Shown in pieces: positions 1-5,374 of a DNA stretch of 7,364 bases. Under the pieces are notes generated by a model that did no database searches, had not been told where the DNA came from, and worked only from the letters and a program-made list of their open reading frames with translations. This stretch comes from Deltaproteobacteria bacterium (GTDB lineage: Bacteria > Desulfobacterota > Desulfobacteria > Desulfobacterales > SURF-15), in the NCBI GenBank assembly GCA_024644775.1, contig JAHEHB010000088.1:7793-15156 (forward strand). Direction: 5' to 3'. Within the stretch, counting starts at the first letter, position 1. Each line of letters begins with the position of its first letter. A program made the translations under genes and the position numbers.

Positions 1-216
1 TGCATCACCCAGCACGTCCTGAAGCATGCCACCGATACCACCCGTTCCGCCACCCAGCAATCCCGACAGGGCATTGCCTATACCACCGCCGAGGCCGGCA
101 AGAGAGCTTCCGGACGACGATCCGCCGGCGCTCAGGGCATTTTTCAGGCGCCCGGTAGTCGATGCGGACATGCCGGACTGCATGAGGGTTCCGAGAATAT
201 CGCTGAAATTGGTCAT
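1..216 (-). CDS. DUF533 / TerB-like protein, N-terminal part (cut by window edge)
   Basis: Only the first 72 residues lie in the window; the gene runs off the left edge. The start ATG at 216-214 is preceded by AAGGAG with a 6-nt spacer, a strong ribosome binding site. The protein opens with MTNFSDILGTLMQSGMSAST, then RLKNAL, then a Gly/Ser-rich, low-complexity stretch (about residues 30-65) with small hydrophobic patches such as IGNALSGLLGG. This head, an ILGxLMQSGM helix followed by a glycine-rich linker, is what I know from DUF533 proteins (YebE-like), whose C-terminal half is a helical TerB-like domain. That domain would lie outside the window, so the family call rests on the head alone. 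It is the last visible gene of the five-gene cluster, 30 nt after the HhH gene. The family is linked to tellurite or envelope stress only by its TerB resemblance; no reaction is known to me. Confidence 0.6.
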   Translation of the reverse strand, partial: MTNFSDILGTLMQSGMSASTTGRLKNALSAGGSSSGSSLAGLGGGIGNALSGLLGGGTGGIGGMLQDVLGDA

Positions 217-246
217 GGTCTTCTCCTTATGTTAGTTGTTTGCAAT

Positions 247-660
247 TCAGTAAGTGACTACGGGATCGAGAGTTTTGGCCGTCTCGACCCAGGATGCAAC
301 AGTTTTAGATGTCGGCAGGGATCTCACCAGCTGACGGCCGGATGCATTGACTTCCTCTATTTTGGCCAGCAGGTTTTCCGGATTGCGATTTCGTAGCTCC
401 TTGACGGTGTCCACACCGGCTTTTTCCAAAAGTTCGGAATATTCCTTGCCGATGCCTTTCACCCGGAACAGGTCCGCCATGTTGACCCATTTCAAAATAA
501 GCTTGGCATCGATGCCGGTTTCTGCCGCCAACGCCTTACGATCCCCAACGGTTTTACCCTTAACCAGAACATCATTGACCGTTTTGATGCCGGCCTGCTG
601 GAGTTTTGCCGCATAAACTTCTCCGATTCCCTCGATTTCAGTGACGTTGTAATTGGTCAT
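247..660 (-). CDS. DUF4332 double helix-hairpin-helix protein
   Basis: A complete 137-residue protein with two clear helix-hairpin-helix units: IEGIGEVYAAKLQQAGI at residues 9-25 and VKGIGKEYSELLEKAGV at 67-83. Each has the GIG hairpin of non-specific DNA-binding HhH motifs. Between them is ALAAETGIDAKLILKWVNMA (43-62), and after them the RNPENLLAKIEEVN segment (92-105), a pattern typical of DUF4332. There is no signal peptide, membrane segment or catalytic residue, so it should be cytoplasmic. HhH pairs of this kind resemble those of DNA ligase and polymerase accessory domains, but stand-alone DUF4332 proteins have no settled function, and the fold may mediate protein contacts instead. The ATG at 660-658 has AAGGAG with an 8-nt spacer. 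It lies 48 nt after the coiled-coil gene and 30 nt before the DUF533 gene on the same strand, so it is probably co-transcribed. The family call is firm; the role is unknown. Confidence 0.85.
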   Translation of the reverse strand: MTNYNVTEIEGIGEVYAAKLQQAGIKTVNDVLVKGKTVGDRKALAAETGIDAKLILKWVNMADLFRVKGIGKEYSELLEKAGVDTVKELRNRNPENLLAKIEEVNASGRQLVRSLPTSKTVASWVETAKTLDPVVTY

Positions 661-708
661 GGTGCAATCTCCTTTTTTCGATCAGTTTCTTTGCTCATGC
701 GCAGCGGG

Positions 709-2094
709 TTAAAATTCACCGCCAGTGCGAAAACCGCCGCCGCCGAATCCGCCGCCGCTGCTGAAGCCACCGAATCCTCCGAAACCACCGCCGCTGGAAC
801 CACCGACATCGGGAAAATCCCACTTCTGGGCATTGTCAATACGGTCCCAGGCGCTGCCTGAAGATCGGCCGCCGCGCAGGATCTCTCCCAGCAGGATCCC
901 CAGCCCCAGGTTGGCGGGAAAAGAGGAAGATCGGGCATCGTAGTTGTTTCGGCGAAACCTTTCGCGCAGTTTGGCAAGCTCCAACAGCGCCTTTCGCTGT
1001 TGCTGCTGATCGGTTTTTAGTTCAGTAATGCGGTCGGTTATGGTTCTTTGCTCCTGCTGCAGCTGGTGAAGCCGCATCACGATGCCGTCGTCCTCGGGTC
1101 GAGGCGTGCTCTGCGCCTGCTGATAAAGCGCAATGGTGTCTTCACGCTCCAACTCGGCGGTCATCATGGCCACGGCCTTTCGTGTGTATTCATCCTCGCC
1201 GGCAGCAAAATCGTTCTTTCGGCCCAGCAGTTCCTGGTATTGCTTCTCTTCGGCCTCGATGTCGTCATTGACTTTCTGTACTTGTTTTTCCGCCGTATCC
1301 AAGGCAGCCTGTAAAGCGGCCACACCGTCTTTTTCGGCAGTCTGTTTTTCCATTGCCAGTAAGGACCGCTGCTGATGTTCGGCCTTCCTGGCCGCTTCGG
1401 TGGCATGTTCTCTCAAACGCTGGGGGAGCTCGTTTAACATGTGGTAGTCGGCACGCGCTTCCTTAAAATGAATCAATCGGGCCACCCATCCGTCCAGCAT
1501 GCGGACAATACCGCCGTACCGATAGTCTGGCGTCAGGTAGCGGCGCTCCCACAGGTACGTGAAAAGCGCATCGTTCTGATAAGGCTTGCCCTTGCTGGCG
1601 AGGTCGGCTTCGGACTGGGACGCTTTTTTATCGGCCCGTCGTGCCACTTGAGCGGCGGTGGCGGCCTTTTCCTGTCGGCGGCGATACTCCCCGGTCTGTT
1701 CCAGTGCCGATTTGCTCTTCTGGATCTGTTTCTGAAGGATGTCTGCCGCCTTGTCACGTGCATCGCGCCGGGTTTCGCGCTGCTGTTCCAACATCTGCTG
1801 GCGCTGCTGCCCCTGGGTGATATCCTTTTTAAGGTTGTCCAAAGCCTGTTTGTGCTGGTCGATGAAAGCCGGCACAGCCAGATGAGCCTTATTCAGCCGG
1901 GCCGTCACGTTGCCGGCACGGATCTCGTCGAGCCTAAACTTTGCCAACTGTCGATACTGCTCTGCCGTTTCGATGCGCAAACGGTTTAACTGAGCGTTCA
2001 GACTGTCCATCTCCCGGTCGGCGTCGTCAATCCGGGACTGAACTTGCAGTACATGGTTGTTGATTTCCTGTAGCGTGTCTCTGCCGGTGATCAT
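709..2094 (-). CDS. Long coiled-coil protein with Gly/Phe-rich C-terminal tail, family not recognised
   Basis: I do not recognise this protein. With the ATG at 2094-2092 it has 461 residues. Residues about 6-170 are charged and Gln/Arg-rich with heptad-like spacing, probably long coiled coil. A non-coiled island around 173-210 (PYQNDALFTYLWE, then RRYLTPDYRYGG, then LDGWVARL) breaks it. A second coiled-coil run spans about 218-385 (EKQVQKVNDDIEAEEKQYQE). A short hydrophobic patch, NLGLGILLGEIL (395-406), follows, and the last 31 residues are almost only Gly, Phe and Ser, ending FRTGGEF. There is no signal peptide or convincing membrane helix, so it is likely cytoplasmic or peripheral. I chose this start because GAGGAG sits 9 nt upstream. 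A TTG at 2205-2203 would give 498 residues and include a GYLT motif resembling the neighbour's C-terminus, but it has no clear ribosome binding site. Its place in the cluster suggests a structural partner of the membrane protein upstream. Confidence 0.8.
   Translation of the reverse strand: MITGRDTLQEINNHVLQVQSRIDDADREMDSLNAQLNRLRIETAEQYRQLAKFRLDEIRAGNVTARLNKAHLAVPAFIDQHKQALDNLKKDITQGQQRQQMLEQQRETRRDARDKAADILQKQIQKSKSALEQTGEYRRRQEKAATAAQVARRADKKASQSEADLASKGKPYQNDALFTYLWERRYLTPDYRYGGIVRMLDGWVARLIHFKEARADYHMLNELPQRLREHATEAARKAEHQQRSLLAMEKQTAEKDGVAALQAALDTAEKQVQKVNDDIEAEEKQYQELLGRKNDFAAGEDEYTRKAVAMMTAELEREDTIALYQQAQSTPRPEDDGIVMRLHQLQQEQRTITDRITELKTDQQQQRKALLELAKLRERFRRNNYDARSSSFPANLGLGILLGEILRGGRSSGSAWDRIDNAQKWDFPDVGGSSGGGFGGFGGFSSGGGFGGGGFRTGGEF
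712..804 (-). repeat. Glycine-rich low-complexity coding repeat
   Basis: The 3' end of the coiled-coil gene consists of imperfectly repeated GGN and TTC codons encoding Gly-Gly-Gly-Phe-like units (GGGFGGFGGF and variants) over the last 31 codons. It is in frame and stays open, so it is a protein repeat rather than a stray satellite. Such tracts change length readily by slippage. Confidence 0.7.
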
Positions 2095-2238
2095 TTTATA
2101 ACACTCCTCGTTGAACAAAGGCGTTTGATAACAGAAGCGGTTGGCAGCAGGCTGATACCAGATGTCCGTTGTCAGGTAACCGATTACCCTGTCTTTATCT
2201 GACAACGCAACGAATTGCCAACGATCCGCAAAGCGGAT
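2095..2238 (-). other. Open in-frame gap with a GYLT-containing coding-like segment
   Basis: These 144 nt between the UAG of the membrane-protein gene and the preferred ATG of the coiled-coil gene contain no stop in the frame shared by both genes. Translated, the segment begins IRFADRWQFVALSDKD and continues with VIGYLTTDIWYQPAANRF, which reads like real protein rather than spacer. The GYLT plus downstream aromatic and Pro pattern resembles the end of the upstream protein (RGYLTPQYVIP). It could be an N-terminal extension of the coiled-coil protein started at TTG 2205, a leftover of a duplicated C-terminus, or sequence read through from the UAG. I cannot decide between these from the sequence. 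Confidence 0.45.
2104..2109 (-). promoter_or_regulatory. Ribosome binding site deciding the start of the coiled-coil gene
   Basis: GAGGAG on the minus strand lies 9 nt before the ATG at 2094-2092. It is the only good Shine-Dalgarno sequence near either candidate start, and it favours the 461-residue product over the TTG-started 498-residue one. As these bases also encode Glu-Glu in the longer frame, the match could still be accidental. Confidence 0.5.
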
Positions 2239-2239
2239 C
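2223..2239 (-). repeat. Perfect 7-bp hairpin abutting the UAG stop
   Basis: On the minus strand GATCCGC, a 3-nt TTT loop and GCGGATC form a perfect stem. Its first base is the last base of the UAG stop codon of the membrane-protein gene. No T-run follows, so it is not an intrinsic terminator. It may limit coupling to the next gene, protect the upstream message from 3' decay, or influence termination at the stop codon. Confidence 0.5.
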
Positions 2240-3183
2240 TACCACTGGGTAACGGCTCCGCCTGTGGTCGGGATAACGTACTGGGGGGTCAAGTAGCCGC
2301 GCTTTTTAACCCCGAAAACGTTGCGGTTTATAATGCCGTCGTCCATCTTGTCGCGCTTGACCTGCTTGAAGACAGCGGGTTCGACCCGCAGTCCCCACTG
2401 CTCAACGGTGCGTGTTTTGCCGTCTTCTTCACTGGTGACGGGCAGAGAAAGCCGTTTTCCATCGGCAGCAACAGCCTCGACGACAATGTAGTAGTTGCGC
2501 GCTTTGGGGTTGTTCTCGGGAATTCTCCATACGCCGCTAGGCGTGTCCTGACGGGAAACGATGCGCAGCTGGTACTGCTGGGTCAACTGAGTGTAAAGCT
2601 GCCGAAGGGATGCATATCCATTCTCCGCGGCTGTGACATCCTGGTCTGACACGGCGGCCATGGCATTTTTGTAAAACACGTCGGCTTGCTGCCGGGCCTC
2701 ATCTTCACGCGCCTCGGCCAGCACGCTGTCCCGCTGGTCAGCCAGCTTTGCCGGCATGGCCTTGAGTTCCTGAAGGGCTCGCTGTTGCTGTTGCCGGGTC
2801 CGCTTCTGCGGCGCCACCACCGCGAACTGGTACACCAGGTAAATCGCCAACAGGGCCACGATCATCAACGCCCCTCGTTTGGCCCAGCGTCCGCGGTTTA
2901 TGTACACACACGCCAGGGTCAACTGGAAACTCTTTTCCGGGGGACGGTAGGTAAAACGCTCCTCGCGAAGGGCTCTTACGCCCTCTGCGATGACGTCGTC
3001 GGATACCGTAAGCCCCTGGTCGGCGTAGATTTTGCGGACCTTTTCGATCAGCGCCTGGTCGTGATCCTCAGCCCCCAGTTCTCGATCGACGACAGACTGC
3101 TGGTGCCGCAGTGTGTCCACCACATCCATCGCCAACATAACTTCGTTGAGTTCGATTTTCTGGGATTGATCGGTGTCACTCAT
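2239..3183 (-). CDS. Single-pass membrane protein, DUF6384-like
   Basis: A 314-residue protein from the ATG at 3183-3181. A TTG two codons earlier is too close to the GGAAAG ribosome binding site, which sits 9 nt before this ATG and overlaps the previous stop. Residues about 10-95 form a soluble helical domain containing EVMLAMDVVDTLRHQ, followed by a Glu/Asp-rich stretch and YADQGLTVSDDVIAEGV, which I associate with DUF6384. One hydrophobic helix, GALMIVALLAIYLVYQFAVV (about 104-123), is flanked by Arg/Lys on both sides, so topology is uncertain. A Gln/Arg/Ala-rich helical stalk (about 126-205) follows, then a probably beta-rich C-terminal domain (about 205-314) ending RGYLTPQYVIPTTGGAVTQW. 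There is no signal peptide cleavage site and no catalytic motif. It is translationally close-coupled to the telA-like gene (6-nt gap), which suggests that the two products work together at the membrane. Confidence 0.75.
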   Translation of the reverse strand: MSDTDQSQKIELNEVMLAMDVVDTLRHQQSVVDRELGAEDHDQALIEKVRKIYADQGLTVSDDVIAEGVRALREERFTYRPPEKSFQLTLACVYINRGRWAKRGALMIVALLAIYLVYQFAVVAPQKRTRQQQQRALQELKAMPAKLADQRDSVLAEAREDEARQQADVFYKNAMAAVSDQDVTAAENGYASLRQLYTQLTQQYQLRIVSRQDTPSGVWRIPENNPKARNYYIVVEAVAADGKRLSLPVTSEEDGKTRTVEQWGLRVEPAVFKQVKRDKMDDGIINRNVFGVKKRGYLTPQYVIPTTGGAVTQW

Positions 3184-3189
3184 GGGCAA

Positions 3190-4353
3190 CTACTTTCCAG
3201 CGGCGGTCAACTGCACCATACGCCGCTTGCCGTCTTCCACCGCCTGGCGGATCTCCTGCTCGTTGTGGGTACTTAAATCGCGCATCTCGGCAATCAGCGA
3301 ACGGGACTTTTCCTGAAAATTGATCACCGAATCCAGCAGCTTCTTGATGCTTTCAGCCTTGATGGTTGGTCCATAGCCGGCTCGTAAGGCCTTTTCCTGA
3401 ACCTCATCCCCCACATCGGCCAAGGTCTCCAGACTCTGGTTAATACCCTCCTTCATGGCATTTAGGGTTTCAGTACCCTCATGCAGTCCCTGCAGGCTGG
3501 TAAAAGAGGCGTTTAAGGCTGTGAACACAGTTTCGTTGGTGCCGAAGAAAGAGACCGCCTGGGAGTAAACACGCTCTTTGACGTCACTGGTCTGGGCCAG
3601 GCGCGCCATGACCACTTCGGTGGTGTTGTAACTCACCGACAGGTTCTCGGCCAGGTCCTTGACGATCTGATAGCGTTTGTCTTCCTCCTGCAGTTCGCGC
3701 AGCCGTTCGTCGCGGGTAAGCTCCAGTTTGGCAATTTGTTCGCGGTCGTCGCCGGTGTAAGCTTCCAGGGTCTTGGCGGCTTCTTCCAGACGGGCCTTGT
3801 CCACCTCGACGGCGGTTTCGGCTTTTTTAAGCACCTGGAAGGCCATCACCTGTGACTCTTTCAGTGCCCCGCGAAAATCCCGGTACGCCTCGAGAATCTG
3901 GCTCTCGCGCTCCATCTGGTCCTTGGTATCGGTCGAAACCTCCAGATAGGTCTTCTTGATCTTGCGAAAACGGCTGGGAACATCGCCGCGAGTAACCTTC
4001 ATCCAGAAGTTGGAGAGCCGCTCCAGGGTGTCGATCTTGCCGTCGTCGAGCTGTTCGACCATGGACTTGGCATCGTCGCGGATGCTGTTAAAGGCGTTAG
4101 TGATGGTTTCGTAGCGTTCGCCCACGTTCATGGCCGTGATCTGCTCGCGCACCACCTCGTTAAAAACCGTGGTGTTGGTGAGGGTACGGGCGATGGCAAT
4201 GGTTTTTTCCTCGTCCAGATCGCTGATCTGGTTGATCAGGGCGATGATCGGCATTTCGTCCGGTTTTTCGGGCATCAGGCCCAGATCACGCAGGCCGTTT
4301 AGGGCTTTGTCCAGATATCTTAAGGGGGTTGACATGATGTTGGCGGTGCTCAT
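3190..4353 (-). CDS. TelA-like coiled-coil protein (toxic anion resistance type)
   Basis: A complete 387-residue, nearly all-helical, highly charged protein without signal peptide or membrane helix. The N-terminal part (about 30-120) includes ISDLDEEKTIAIARTL. The middle (about 125-235) has RFRKIKKTYLEVSTDTKDQM followed by long amphipathic helices, much like the part of TelA/KlaA proteins that holds several staggered helices after an F-K-K-Y motif. The C-terminal part has FTALNASFTSLQGLHEGTE (276-294), comparable to the ALNTTTS..I..T segment of TelA, and SIKKLLDSVINFQEKS (335-350), like its last helix. The likeness is by eye and partial. TelA relatives are found in tellurite, colicin and phage resistance loci without a known reaction. 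The ATG at 4353-4351 has AAAGGAG with a 7-nt spacer. It is the first gene after the promoter at 4472-4444 and leads the five-gene cluster. A generic coiled-coil cell-surface or cytoskeletal protein is the main alternative. Confidence 0.7.
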   Translation of the reverse strand: MSTANIMSTPLRYLDKALNGLRDLGLMPEKPDEMPIIALINQISDLDEEKTIAIARTLTNTTVFNEVVREQITAMNVGERYETITNAFNSIRDDAKSMVEQLDDGKIDTLERLSNFWMKVTRGDVPSRFRKIKKTYLEVSTDTKDQMERESQILEAYRDFRGALKESQVMAFQVLKKAETAVEVDKARLEEAAKTLEAYTGDDREQIAKLELTRDERLRELQEEDKRYQIVKDLAENLSVSYNTTEVVMARLAQTSDVKERVYSQAVSFFGTNETVFTALNASFTSLQGLHEGTETLNAMKEGINQSLETLADVGDEVQEKALRAGYGPTIKAESIKKLLDSVINFQEKSRSLIAEMRDLSTHNEQEIRQAVEDGKRRMVQLTAAGK

Positions 4354-4407
4354 GGCGCTGCTCCTTTCAAGCTAAAGAGGTGCGTTTCTGGGGTTTCAGT
4401 GCTAATA

Positions 4408-4427
4408 CACGGGCATATCCTGCCGTG
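4408..4427 (-). repeat. Small hairpin in the leader of the telA-like operon
   Basis: On the minus strand CACGG and CCGTG, 10 nt apart, can pair as a 5-bp stem that extends by CA/TG across a bulged C. It falls roughly 10-30 nt into the predicted transcript, well before the ribosome binding site. No T-run follows, so it is not a terminator. Its loop region contains one arm of the inverted repeat that spans the promoter. Confidence 0.3.
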
Positions 4428-4467
4428 GATAAAAGCACACAAAATCGTATAGAATTTTAGATATGCC
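4412..4467. repeat. 8-bp inverted repeat spanning the operon promoter
   Basis: GGCATATC at 4412-4419 and its exact reverse complement GATATGCC at 4460-4467 are 40 nt apart. On the minus strand one arm touches the end of the -35 box and enters the promoter spacer; the other lies just downstream of the expected transcription start. That is a plausible layout for two half-sites of a regulator. An exact 8-bp pair in a stretch this long can also arise by chance. Confidence 0.25.
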
Positions 4468-4472
4468 GTCAA
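4444..4472 (-). promoter_or_regulatory. Sigma70-type promoter of the telA-like operon
   Basis: TTGACG (4472-4467, five of six consensus bases) and TACGAT (4449-4444, four of six) are separated by exactly 17 bp in an AT-rich stretch. Transcription would begin near 4437, giving a leader of about 80 nt before the ATG at 4353. It lies in the only sizeable gap upstream of the cluster, between rsmG and the telA-like gene, and is the best candidate for driving all five genes. Confidence 0.5.
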
Positions 4473-4494
4473 TAAAAATGAGGAGATCCGATGC

Positions 4495-4519
4495 AAAAAA
4501 ATATCGAATTTAATATTTT
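4495..4519 (-). terminator. Weak AT-only stem with T-run after rsmG
   Basis: Beginning 12 nt after the rsmG stop codon, on the minus strand, AAAATAT and ATATTTT form a 7-bp stem with an 8-nt loop, and the run of T continues past the stem. The position and T-run fit a transcription terminator, but a stem without any G-C pair would be weak. It may only slow the polymerase, or be chance in an AT-rich spacer. Confidence 0.25.
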
Positions 4520-4531
4520 AAAAATAGAGAA

Positions 4532-5212
4532 TCAAATTTTTCTGATCATAACGAGAGATCTTTCAATCTTAAGGTATGGAAGAATGTAGTTTCTGATTTC
4601 GAATGAAAATAGATCGCCGATCCGTTTGGATCCGAAGGTATTCTTAATCGTTCGAGAACGCGCTGTCTCAATTTCCGCTTTAATATCTTTTCCTTTAAAC
4701 GCAACGATCATCCCATCATCCGCAAGCAATGGTCGGCCGATTTCAATCAACTGACCCAAATTGGATACGGCACGACTTACAATGACGCCAAACGGTGCTT
4801 CCAGAGAAAAATCTTCGGCTCGTCCCTCATTAACTTCAATGTTCTGAAGGTGCAATATTCGAATAACATGTTTCAAAAAGCTGACTTTTTTTCTGGAAGA
4901 TTCCATGAGACAAACCGATAAGTCAGGGACGATGATTTTTAAGGGAATACCGGGAAATCCCCCACCAGAACCGATATCAAGCAGTGAAGCATTGGGGGAA
5001 AGGAACGTTACCGGTGCCATTGAATCCAGGAAATGTTTTACAGCCACCTCTATTGGATCGTTTATCGCTGTCAAATTTACGGTTCGGCTCCAGTGCATGA
5101 GTGTTGCAGCGTAAACGGCAAATTGGTCAAACATTACAGCCCCGATTTCAAGACGCATCGCCTTAGCGCCACGTTGAAGAAGCCGCTTCCATTCTGTTGA
5201 GCCGATTTGCAT
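4532..5212 (-). CDS. rsmG: 16S rRNA (guanine527-N7)-methyltransferase RsmG
   Basis: A complete 226-residue RsmG (formerly GidB). It transfers a methyl group from S-adenosylmethionine to N7 of G527 in 16S rRNA within the 530 loop; loss in other bacteria gives low-level streptomycin resistance. Visible family features in order: NLTAINDPIEVAVKHFLDS (46-64), the SAM-binding loop LLDIGSGGGFPGIPL (77-91), the acidic ESSRKKVSFLKHV segment (104-116), the RAEDF motif (131-135), the SRAVS motif (146-150) and FKGKD (172-176). Length is in the family's usual range. The start ATG at 5212-5210 places the N-terminal helix as in E. coli RsmG, but its ribosome binding site is weak (GGA about 11 nt upstream). 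In many bacteria rsmG lies with mnmG and parAB near the origin; here it stands between a CoA-transferase gene and the TelA-like cluster. It is AT-richer than the cluster. The assignment is secure. Confidence 0.97.
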   Translation of the reverse strand: MQIGSTEWKRLLQRGAKAMRLEIGAVMFDQFAVYAATLMHWSRTVNLTAINDPIEVAVKHFLDSMAPVTFLSPNASLLDIGSGGGFPGIPLKIIVPDLSVCLMESSRKKVSFLKHVIRILHLQNIEVNEGRAEDFSLEAPFGVIVSRAVSNLGQLIEIGRPLLADDGMIVAFKGKDIKAEIETARSRTIKNTFGSKRIGDLFSFEIRNYILPYLKIERSLVMIRKI

Positions 5213-5374
5213 AGCGATATCATTCCAGATTTAACAGGTACCTCACAAGGTTATTACGCGGAGCCTCACGGCTGAGTTTGCAACGACACGAGTGATACGG
5301 ACCTCAGGACAGCCTATCGATCGAACTCATTGAAAATAAAAGCCAAGTGATCCCTTTTTTAAAATCTGAAACGC
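5213..5374. other. Intergenic spacer between CoA-transferase gene and rsmG
   Basis: This 162-nt spacer holds no recognisable terminator, promoter or RNA. It contains a short AGCC-TCAC-GGCT inverted repeat and an 8-bp TCGATCGA palindrome, both easily explained by chance. No open frame of note crosses it. Whether rsmG is read from its own promoter or by continuation from the gene upstream cannot be told. Confidence 0.5.

Noticed and set aside
26..235. Proline-rich plus-strand frame at the left edge
   Set aside because: It is the reverse of the Gly-rich DUF533 head; glycine codons read backwards give proline and alanine.
719..812. CRISPR-like or satellite repeat
   Set aside because: The repetition is of Gly and Phe codons in frame within a gene; there are no evenly spaced identical repeats with unique spacers.
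657..977. Minus-strand frame in another phase inside the coiled-coil gene's 3' end
   Set aside because: It is an Ala-rich out-of-phase reading of the Gly-repeat region, overlapping the main frame, with no support of its own.
1441..1989. Long plus-strand open frame of 182 codons opposite the coiled-coil gene
   Set aside because: It mirrors a gene with a clear coiled-coil pattern and a ribosome binding site; the plus-strand translation has no domain I recognise and GC-rich coding DNA commonly leaves antisense frames open.
2215..3276. Two plus-strand open frames (2215-2649 and 2686-3276) opposite the membrane-protein gene
   Set aside because: Their translations show no recognisable family, while the minus strand gives a coherent protein with a membrane helix and a Shine-Dalgarno sequence.
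4532..5212. rsmG start at the internal ATG of residue 19
   Set aside because: Its only upstream purine run (AAGG) is 2 nt away, too close for a ribosome binding site, and it would remove part of the N-terminal helix kept in RsmG relatives.
5213..5374. Terminator or small RNA between the CoA-transferase gene and rsmG
   Set aside because: The only inverted repeats are 4-5 bp long with no T-run after them.
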